Shown here: positions 44,787 to 53,310 of the stretch, one piece after another
Position numbering within the stretch: position 1 is the first letter of the stretch
Layout: each line of letters begins with the position of its first letter
NCBI RefSeq assembly: GCF_000417875.1
Contig: NW_006920870.1
Coordinates: forward strand, 870,727 to 934,726
Direction of reading: 5' to 3'
DNA: 64,000 nucleotides
From: Pseudozyma flocculosa PF-1
Lineage: Eukaryota > Basidiomycota > Ustilaginomycetes > Ustilaginales > Ustilaginaceae
The notes under the pieces: model-generated
The model's input: the letters and a program-made list of their open reading frames with translations, nothing else
Told to the model about the DNA's origin: nothing
The model's database searches: none
Made by a program: the position numbers and the translations under genes

Positions 44787-46109
44787 ATGGCTGACCTCCA
44801 GCGAAGCGGATCGGTGCTCGTCACCGAGATCAAGGCCGACCACGCCGCCCAGCCCTCGAACGGCTCTGCCATCAACGGACATGCCGTGCCCGGAACCGCG
44901 ACCGATGGCGGTGCTGCCCCCGCCGCGCCCCTCGACCCGAGCCTGACCAGCCCGCCCGCTCACTCGGCGCAGGCGTCTCAGGCCAGCGCCATGCCCTCGG
45001 TCCTGCCGCAGGCTGTTCCCGGCCACGTTGCCGACGCCTCGCAGGCCTCGGCCACCGGCAGCGTCGCGCCGCAGCCCCAGGTGCAGCCCATCCAGNNNNN
45101 NNNNNNNNNNNNNNNNNNNNNNNNNNNNNNNNNNNNNNNNNNNNNNNNNNNNNNNNNNNNNNNNNNNNNNNNNNNNNNNNNNNNNNNNNNNNNNNNNNNN
45201 NNNNNNNNNNNNNNNNNNNNNNNNNNNNNNNNNNNNNNNNNNNNNNNNNNNNNNNNNNNNNNNNNNNNNNNNNNNNNNNNNNNNNNNNNNNNNNNNNNNN
45301 NNNNNNNNNNNNNNNNNNNNNNNNNNNNNNNNNNNNNNNNNNNNNNNNNNNNNNNNNNNNNNNNNNNNNNNNNNNNNNNNNNNNNNNNNNNNNNNNNNNN
45401 NNNNNNNNNNNNNNNNNNNNNNNNNNNNNNNNNNNNNNNNNNNNNNNNNNNNNNNNNNNNNNNNNNNNNNNNNNNNNNNNNNNNNNNNNNNNNNNNNNNN
45501 NNNNNNNGACCCGCTCCGACGCGCCCACTCAGGACGGCGTTGCTCCGGCCGCCGCTGCCGGCGCTGCCGGTGGTGCGACTGCAGCTGCTGCCGCCCCCGC
45601 CGCCGCCGCTCCCGCTCAGCAGCCTGCGGCCGCTCAGCCCACCACCGAGGCCGCCGCGACTTCCGCCCACCGCCGTCCCGGCCCAGGCTGCGATGTCGTC
45701 CAAGGAGATCAAGAAGTACGACAAGCTGATGAAGACCGAGGCCAAGAGCGAGGAAAAGGCGCTCAAGAAGGCGCTCAAGGACGCGTCGACGTCCGAGAAG
45801 CTGCTGCGCAACGCGCGCGACGAAGAGGCCGAGGCGCTCAAGAAGCAGGAAAAGGCGACGACCAAGGAGCACAAGGCCGCAAAGGTGCTCGCCAAGGCGC
45901 AGGCCGAGTACGAAAAGTACGCCTCGGACCTCGAAAAGGCCAAGCAGAAGACGGAACTCAAGAAGAAGCACCACCAGGACATGATCCAGAGCTACGAGAC
46001 GACAAAGGCCCACATCGAGGAGCTGCGCAGCCGCAAGCTGGCAAACGACCAGGACCGCGCCAAGCGCGCCGCCTCGATCCACGGCACCGTCACCTCGATC
46101 CGCAAATAG
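44787..46109 (+). CDS. coiled-coil protein, Ncp1-like (contains assembly gap and frame break)
   Basis: Begins MADLQRSGSVLVTEIKADHA at 44787 and ends at 46109. The N-terminal ~100 residues are Ala/Ser/Gln/Pro-rich; 412 N (45096-45507) hide the middle; the C-terminal ~140 residues (MSSKEIKKYDKLMKTEAKSE...) form a long Lys/Glu/Ala-rich coiled coil with heptad character ending in TVTSIRK. This layout resembles basidiomycete proteins labelled 'DNA-binding protein Ncp1', whose role is poorly defined. Right after the gap the Ala/Gln/Pro-rich frame (QDGVAPAAAAGAAGG..., frame of 45509) is not the frame of the coiled coil; a one-base error near 45650-45680 is the likely cause. A TATA box and a long CT-rich leader suggest strong expression. 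The family name is tentative; the coiled-coil nature is clear. Confidence 0.6.
   Translation: MADLQRSGSVLVTEIKADHAAQPSNGSAINGHAVPGTATDGGAAPAAPLDPSLTSPPAHSAQASQASAMPSVLPQAVPGHVADASQASATGSVAPQPQVQPIQXXXXXXXXXXXXXXXXXXXXXXXXXXXXXXXXXXXXXXXXXXXXXXXXXXXXXXXXXXXXXXXXXXXXXXXXXXXXXXXXXXXXXXXXXXXXXXXXXXXXXXXXXXXXXXXXXXXXXXXXXXXXXXXXXXXXXXXXXXPAPTRPLRTALLRPPLPALPVVRLQLLPPPPPPLPLSSLRPLSPPPRPPRLPPTAVPAQAAMSSKEIKKYDKLMKTEAKSEEKALKKALKDASTSEKLLRNARDEEAEALKKQEKATTKEHKAAKVLAKAQAEYEKYASDLEKAKQKTELKKKHHQDMIQSYETTKAHIEELRSRKLANDQDRAKRAASIHGTVTSIRK
45096..45507. other. assembly gap (412 N)
   Basis: Run of undetermined bases inside the Ala/Gln/Pro-rich part of the Ncp1-like gene, probably a collapsed repeat. Confidence 0.99.
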
Positions 46110-46891
46110 GCTCGCGACGCGCCTTTCGCGCCGCCGCCCTCTGGTTTCTGGCTCTCTGCCCCGACCCGGCCGTTGCCACTCCTTCACTTCTCCACAGGTC
46201 CGCTCGTCCCAGGCGGGTGGACATCTGGGATCGGTCTGCCTCGGAGTTTTGCGATCCCCACCTCGAGCCCGGATCGCAACCATACCCCTCCTCTGGCAGA
46301 AGATCGGTCCCCGTTCTTGAATTGCGGATCGCGCTGCCGATGCCATTCCTTTTGCGCCCTGGAAACGGACGTCGACATGATGGGCGGGTGGATGTTGGCG
46401 AAACCTGTATGTATCTCTCTATATCCTCGTCGAACAGCATCCTCTCGCAGTCCGAGAGTCTGGGTCCCGGAGCGTGTATGTGTGTGTGTGCGTGATGAAC
46501 AAGGCCGAGGGTGCGCTGCTTTCGACTTTTAGCCGCGCCGCTCTCGCGCGAGAAGTGGCCGCCGCCATTTTTCCATTTGTAATCGGCTGGCGGTCGGCGG
46601 CTGTCTGCTCAGACGGGGCTTGGACCCACGGTTGGGTCTGCGGGGAGGCCAGAGACCTCGAGAACCTGGCCTGCTGGCTGGCTGGTGGCCTGCCTCAGCT
46701 TGGGCCGATTTTCCCCGCGGCCTGGTCCGGCTGTTCCGCGCGCGATCCACGCTACCGGGGCCTCGGTCGTTGGGCCTGGTCCTCGTCTTCGTCATCTCCA
46801 CCACCTGCGCACCGGCATCAACACTACCAGCCCTACCGCCACCACCACCACCGCTCCTTGCTCCATCAAAGCCCCCAGACAGTCGCCCAGC
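46110..46891. other. intergenic region Ncp1-like / SDH3
   Basis: About 780 nt between two plus-strand genes. Contains a short TG repeat near 46475-46492 and a pyrimidine/CCA-rich segment before SDH3. No gene is supported. Confidence 0.5.
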
Positions 46892-47818
46892 ATGCAGACC
46901 AGCAAGGCGCTCTCGCTCTCCCACCGCCTCGTCTCGCAGTCGTTCCGCGCCGCCCAGCCGGCCTCGGTCGGATCGGTCGGGCTGCTCCTCCGCTCGTCGC
47001 CCGCCGCCTCGAACCTGGCGGTGCGCGCCAACCAGATCGGCGCGGTGCGCACCGCCGTCTCGACGGCCAAGATGTCGCAGGGCGAGAACCTCGAGCTGCT
47101 CAACAAGCACCGCGCCAGCCGCCCCATCTCGCCCCACATGACCATCTACCAGCCCCAGCTCACCTGGATCGGCTCCGTGGCTAACCGCATCACCGGCGCC
47201 AGTCTCAGCGCTCGTGAGTGTCCGTCCATGGTGGCGGTTTGCGCCGCGCCGTCGCTGCTGCGGGGGATACCGCTTCGGGTCGCGTCGATACGCTCTGCCC
47301 TGCCGTCAATGCGGGGGACAAGGTGTGACTGACCGGATCACGCTCCTTCCTCTTTCCCCCATCTCTCTCTCCTCCGTGATCCTCCCCTCTTCACTTCCTG
47401 GCCCCCTCAGTGATGTACGGCTACGCCCTCGCCTACGTCGCCGCTCCGCACGTCGGCCTCGGCGAGCTCCTCACCTCGGGATCCATGGTCGACTTTGTCG
47501 CCCACCTCCCCTTCTGGCTCAAGCTCGGCCTCAAGGTCCCGCTCGCCGCCGCTTTCAACTACCACAACTTCAACGGCCTGCGCCACCTTGCCTGGGACTA
47601 CGGCTACTGTGAGTCGGCCTATCCCGCCCGTCCTCTCTCCTTCACCTGGGCGGACGACCTGGATTTGAAGACTGAACTGAAGCCCCGCCCTTCACACTCC
47701 CTTCTGCGAACACCTACGGATCCTCGTGCCAGGCCTCAACCTCAAGGGCGTCTACGCTTCCGGTTACGCCGTCATTGCCGCCACCACCATCTCGACCATC
47801 GCGCTTTGCGCCATCTGA
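46892..47818 (+). CDS. SDH3: succinate dehydrogenase cytochrome b subunit (complex II)
   Basis: Three exons: 46892..47213, 47411..47608, 47733..47818, giving 201 residues. It is the large membrane-anchor subunit of complex II in the inner mitochondrial membrane, binding haem b and forming part of the ubiquinone site. Residues 1-60 ([18 protein letters not shown]...) form a presequence. The mature part has [19 protein letters not shown] and VANRITG, the first SDHC signature with quinone-site Ser/Arg positions, and then [15 protein letters not shown], the second signature containing the haem-ligand histidine region. Three hydrophobic helices are visible ([43 protein letters not shown]). The first intron is 197 nt, longer than usual here, and both donors are GTGAGT. 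Confidence 0.93.
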
Positions 47819-48024
47819 GCGTGGCATCGTCGGCGACCGCGCTCAATGATCCTGATAGGCCTGAAATTCGAAACCCCAGTCCTGGCATCTCGAAACATCG
47901 TCTGCATCTGATATCGTGCGCCCCCGATGTCGTAACGCAGGAGGCGCACACGACGCTGAGCTCAGGCAGGTGGTTCAGATGTGTCGGAACCCACGCCGAC
48001 GAGACTAAGCTACACAGTGATCGT

Positions 48025-51000
48025 CTACCTCATGGCGCCCCGCTCATCCTCGCCCTCGCTCTCGCTGCCGCTCTCGTCGTCCTCGCTGCCGCTGCCGCTG
48101 CTCGCCTCGTCGCTGTCGTCGTCCTTGCCGAGATCGAGCTCGACACGCTCCATGTCGTAGCCGACCCGCTTCAGCTGCGCCTCAATCTCGTCGACCTTGG
48201 ACGGCGGCGCCACGACGGCGGCAATCGAGCGGGCCGGGTCAAAGATGGGCAGGATGTAGGTCTGTAGCGACTGCTGTACCTGCTCGATCGTGACGGCCTG
48301 TATGGTTCGGGTTTGCGGGTCAGAGGGGATTGGGAGGGGGGAGGGCAAGTCAGTCGGGGATGCACACTGGGTTTCGGGGGGGCGACGCTGCGCCGCAAGC
48401 ACGCGCACTCACGCTCATGTCGCTGAGCAGCTTCCTGCCGCGGTTCTTGCCGCTCATCTTGACGACGCTGTCGACAAAGCTCTCGGTGGCCGCCTGCCCG
48501 ACGGTGCCCTCGCTGTCGGCGACGCTAAAGTGGAGCGAGCTCTTGGCGCTCTCGAGGGTGGTCTCGTCGATCTTCATGCTGCCCTCGGCCAGCGCCTCGA
48601 TGACCTTTTTCGCCTCGAGGAACGCCTTGGCCGAGTCGGGCGAGCGGTACAGGCTGAAATGGATCAGCTGCGACTCGGGGTCGGAGCGGATCGACGCGCC
48701 ATAGGCCAGTCCGGCGCCGCGGATAAATCGCCACAGGAACGACTCCATGGCGTTGAGCACGGCGATGGTCACCACCAGCGCCGGGTTGTCGGCGTGCAGG
48801 TAGTGCGAGATGCCCTTGGCGGAGAAGACCGAGTACGACGACTCGATCGAGGGCAGCGCCGTGATGAGGCCGCGCTTCTTGGGGTCCCTGCCCAGCTCGC
48901 TCAGCACGTCTTTGGCCCACGGGATCGGGGTCGGCGCCGCCGTCTGCCACTCGGGCCGCACAAAGTGTTTGGTCCAGGCGCTCCTCGGCTCGTCGAGGTC
49001 CAGCACGTTGCCCGCCACCGAGATGCGCAGGTTCTCGGGCCGCATAATGGTCCTGCGGATCGTCTCAAAGTCGTCGACGACCTTGTCTGGCGTGGCGTTG
49101 AGCGCCTCGGCCAGCTTGGGCATGGCGCTAATCAGGGTCAGAAGCGAGTTGTTGAGCAGCGTCGACCGCTTCGGGTCGTGCTGCAGGCTGCGCGCCAGGC
49201 CCCACGAGATGGTGCGGCCGTCGCGCTTCTGCTCTGGCAGGCTCTGGACGATCTTGCTCGTGCCCACCTTGAGACGGTCGACGGCGAATTGGCTTCCCCA
49301 GATCAGGTCGCGGTACCAGGCGATGGCCTTTTCGTAGTTGGCCTTCTCCACCTTGATCTCGGCGCAGACGAGCTCCTGGAAGCCCGTGCCGACGCCGAGC
49401 GCAACGCTGTACTCGAGCGTGTCCTCGTCGAGGCCCTTGACGACCTCCTCGTAGGTCATCGAGCGCTGGCTGCCGTCCTGGCAGGTGACGGGCAGCGAGA
49501 ACATGACCGAGAGGTAGAGGTGGAGATGGGAGCGCAGCTCGGCGGGCACGTCGCTGGTAGACACGAGCACGCTGATGGTGACAAAGCTCGAGTCGACGTG
49601 GTCGAACTGCACAAAAAAGGGCAGCGTCTCGCCGTCGGCATCGACGTGCGCCTGCACCTTGCGATCGAGGTCGGCCGCCATCACGGCGGCCTTTGACGCC
49701 TCCTGGTCCTTGGCCACCGGCTCGTTGCGCGCCGAGCCGACAGGGATCCACTGGATGCTGTCGACGCTGGGGATCTTGAAGCTCTTGAGCAGCTCGTCGG
49801 GGATCTCGCGGTCGTTTTCCTTCTTGGCGGCCTCGAGCTTGTCGGCCAGCTTCTTGAGGCCGTCTTCGCCCAGCTCCGTGCGTCGCTTCTCCTCGAGCGC
49901 CTTGGTGTCGGCTTTGAGCTTGTCCACCAGCGGCGCCGAGGGGCGGCCGACGACGACGAGGCGCGGGTTGTCGACGAAGTACTTGCGCAGCACCTCGACC
50001 CATTGCTGCGACGTCCAGCCGGCCAGGGTGTCGTAGCGCGTCATGTCGTCGTTGGCGGCGTGGAGATCCTTGCCATCCTTGGAGCCGTAGAGGAAGTCCA
50101 TGATGATGAGGTCCGAGAAGCCGTCGGCGGGCTTGGTCTCGAGGCTGCTGAGGAGCTTGAGACTGTCGCGCTTGATGATCATCCTCATCCGGTCCATGTC
50201 GATGCCCTCGTCGGCCACCTTGGCGAGCAGCGCGACGACCTTGTCGTCGACCTCGTCGAGGTGCTCGGACGGGACCGAAGAGAAGTAGGCGTACAGGGTG
50301 TCGGCGCCCGCCTTTTCGGTGCTGCTGATGTAGACGTCGGTGAAGAGCGGATCGTCGCGCTCGACAAACTCCTTCTGGATGGCGCTGACCGGCGAGTCGG
50401 AGAGGTAGGTACCGAGAAGCTGGACGGCCTCCTTTTCGAGCCAGTCGTTGTACTTGGGTCCCATCCAGGTGACCTCGACCTCTCCGACGCTCTCGTCGTG
50501 CTCGGGAAAGTCGATGAACGCCCTGCGCCGCTTGGAGTCCGGCTGCGACCCCTTGGCCGGCGGGTCGGCGGGGTCGACGCCCGGCTGTTCGAGCTTGGAG
50601 CCGTCAATCTTGGGCACTGCGGCGCTCGGCGTCTCGACAAAGGGTCGCTTCCAGCCGCGGGGGCCGGCGACGCCGTGGGCCTCGCCGTGCTGCTTGAGGC
50701 GCTCCTCGACGCTGTTGAGCGTCTCCAGCAGCTTCTCCCTCTCGAGCGGACCGCAGACGACGAGCGCGGCGTTGTGGGGCGCGTAGTACTTGCCGTGGTA
50801 CTTGCGAATGTCGTCGATGGTCAGCACGCGCAGCGCCGACATGAGGCCGCCGGTCTCGCTGCGGTAGGCCGACGACTTTGAGTAGAGCATCCTCTGGGTC
50901 TTGAGCTCCATCAGGTCTCCGCTCGAGTTTTCGCGGCCCTGCATCTCGGAGAAGACGACGCCGGCATCCTCGCCCTGGCCGTTGATGTGATAGACCTCGG

Positions 51001-51496
51001 TGGTGAAGCCTGCGTCGGTGAGGGTGGGGAAAAAGGCGTGGTCGAGGTAGACGGGGAGCATGCGGAGGAAGCCGTCGGAGCCGGCGGTGGTGAGGGTGTA
51101 GGCGGTGTGGTCGTTGGCGGTCCAGGCGTTGGTGCCGCTGGCGAATGCGCGGTTGGCCAGCGTGTCGAGGACGCCCTTGTAGGGGTACTGCTCCGATCCG
51201 AGGAAGATGAGGTGCTCGAGGGTGTGGGGTACACCCGTGTCCTCAAAGATTTCGGTGGCAAAGGTCATGTAGCAGTTGAGGAGGGGCGACTGGAAGCTGG
51301 CCCAGGCCACCGTGAGGCCGGTGACCCTCGACTGCCACTTCTCTACGAACATGCCGGGTGCATAGTCGAGGTCGACGCGGGCGATGAGGTCAAAGTTGCC
51401 CAGGCTCGCCGGGGGTTCCTGGTCCTTGGAGAAAGGCAGGGTGGCGGCTGCTGCTGCGCCAGGCTTGCCGGTGGTGTAGCGGGCTGGGAGTGCCAT
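48025..51496 (-). CDS. M16 family zinc metalloprotease (Sdd3/YOL098C-like)
   Basis: Two exons on minus: 51496..48413 and 48297..48025, intron 115 nt with GTGAGT donor; 1118 residues. The inverted zinc-binding motif HTLEHLIFLGS (HxxEH, about residue 90) and the surrounding SPLLNCYMTFATEIFEDTGV and NAWTANDHTAYTLTTAG segments are those of the M16C group that includes yeast Sdd3/YOL098C and fission yeast SPAC3H1.02c; length fits these (~1040). They are pitrilysin-like peptidases with two halves enclosing a chamber; substrates are unclear. The C-terminus is an acidic Ser/Asp/Glu tail. In the same frame a further Met at 51745 would add 83 residues starting MPLASAFRLSTSACRSPAAT, which looks like a mitochondrial presequence, so cytosolic and mitochondrial forms are possible. 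I chose 51496 because it matches the usual family start (MALPARYTTGK). Confidence 0.85.
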
Positions 51497-52310
51497 GGTT
51501 GCCAGACCTTGTCTATGGGGAGGGAGAGGGTGGCTGGAGTGCTGCTTCTGAGCAGACGAGGCGGAGGTGGCTGCGGCTAGGGTGGGGGGCTTCCTGGCGC
51601 TGAGCGAGAGCGGGCGAGCGGCAGCGACTCCGACGGGGGAAGATCGAGCGCAGTGGAAGAGGAGTGCGCCTGACGAGCGCAGCAGCGTAGCAGCGGGAGA
51701 GCGACAGGCGGAAGTGCTGAGTCGGAAAGCGGAGGCCAACGGCATGGACGGGCGAAGAGAAGAGGCGGGGGGCTCCCTTTGGTCTCCCTCAAAAAAGGCG
51801 CAGCCGGAGAGTCTCCGAAGAATGTCGCCAGCGAGGAGGTCGTGTCGGTCTGAAACAGAGGGCCTCAGCAATATAGTATAATGGCCAGTTCAGGGCAACG
51901 GAGGGGTGGGATGGGCGGTGGGTTGGTGGTAGGTCGGGTCGGGCCGATGCCGTAGGATGGAGCAGGGCGGCCAACGTCCTCGGCTGATCGTGCGTACGTG
52001 GCGGCGCTTGCGCTTCTGCCGAAAAAGAAGCCGGCGCCTTCGGAAGTCGGAAGCCAGCCGGGCAAAAAAAGGGCATCGGCCGCTCCGGACCAGGCCGGCG
52101 TGGAGGCCGAATGGGTTTGCTCCGCGCCACCGGCCGGAGAAGGCGAAGGCGTGCTCGCCGCTGCCTGCTTTGTCAAACCGACCCTGGCCTCGGCACCACC
52201 TTCTCTCGCGACAACCAGCATCGCTCTCGTCCTTCAGTACTATCATCCGGCCTCTTGATCGTCAACGCACACACACATCTCACCCTCTCTTGTCGATTGG
52301 ACCCGCCGCC
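51497..52310. other. divergent region M16 protease / COX17
   Basis: About 810 nt; the left 250 nt may code the longer N-terminus of the M16 protease. An AT-rich island (AATATAGTATAATGG, about 51869-51884) stands out in the GC-rich background and may be a core promoter. No other gene is seen. Confidence 0.4.
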
Positions 52311-52652
52311 ATGCCTACCGCCATCGAGCCCAACGTCGAGACGGCCAACAAGTTTGTCACCGAGCTCAACCCCAAGGGCATCAAGCCGTGAGTAGCCGGA
52401 TGTGCCACGCCACCGCCTAGGCTGCGTGTACTTTCCTTGGGAACCTCGCTGACATGTACATATGGAGCATTGTGATGCTTTTCGATACATGCCTGCAGAT
52501 GCTGCGCCTGCCCCGAGACCAAGGCAGCACGGGATGACTGCTTCTTCAAGTTCGGACATAGCGTCGAGGAGGACGGCGAGTCGGCGAGAAAGTGCGAGGA
52601 GCTCGTGCGCAAGCACCGCGAGTGCATGGCCAGCCTGGGATACAAGATCTGA
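52311..52652 (+). CDS. COX17: cytochrome c oxidase copper chaperone
   Basis: Two exons: 52311..52387 and 52499..52652, intron 111 nt (GTGAGT donor, CTGCAG acceptor), giving 76 residues. COX17 carries Cu(I) in the intermembrane space to Sco1 and Cox11 for assembly of complex IV. The second exon begins with the copper-binding PCCACPETKAARDDC and ends with CEELVRKHRECMASLGYKI, the coiled-coil-helix-coiled-coil-helix (CHCH) fold with a CX9C second helix pair. The first Cys pair is spaced by 17 residues (CFFKFGHSV...SARKC) instead of 9-10, so the loop between helices is enlarged. No presequence is present, as expected for Mia40-imported proteins. The first exon is short and would be missed by simple ORF callers. 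Confidence 0.93.
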
Positions 52653-53310
52653 AGCCGCCACTCATACCACCGTCAGATAACTTTCGAGGCCCGCCTCGCT
52701 GGCCAAGATGAGACTCTTCTTTGCCCTTGGCCGCCAGCCAGATGTTGATGGCTCATCGGCCCCGCCGGACGCTCACACCCACCCGTGCGATGGAAGAGCA
52801 TCGCCTCAACATGCTTGATGGATCGACGTATGCTGCCGTTTGGCGGCCGCTTGAGCGTCGTGCTCCATGCCTCCCTCTCGCCTTGCGGCCCGCTACTTTC
52901 CTTCCTTGTCCTTGTATTTGTACCCCTGCATGTCTGAGCCAACGCAGCCGCTTTGGCTTGCTCGCTGGCCCTTCACCCCTCTGCAACTCCACTTTTGATC
53001 TGGCCTTGTCGAGCGGTCCCTCTGCTTGCCGGAAGGCGCTGTTGGCTGACCAGCGTTGCGTGCGAGCTGGTGATAAATCCGACGAGGACGACTGGGTCGC
53101 GTGGGACGGGCGCAAGCGAGCGGGGATTAAGATAAGACGTTATCGCAGCAGGCATCCGACGAGCGTGCCGCTTTCTTCCGGTCCACTTCGAGGACCTCGT
53201 CTGAAGGCTGGCTGACCTGAGCTCGGCCCCTCTGGCACTGGACCTTTCGACCACCACCACCATCACCAACCCCACCATCACCGACACCCCTCATCCCAGC
53301 CGGATGCAGC
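52653..53310. other. intergenic region COX17 / MET1
   Basis: About 660 nt between two plus-strand genes. Ends in a CACCACCACCATCACCAACCCC-like tract just before the MET1 start. No gene is supported. Confidence 0.5.

Noticed and set aside
48290..49696. 468-codon plus-strand frame opposite the M16 protease
   Set aside because: Antisense shadow of a recognised protein.
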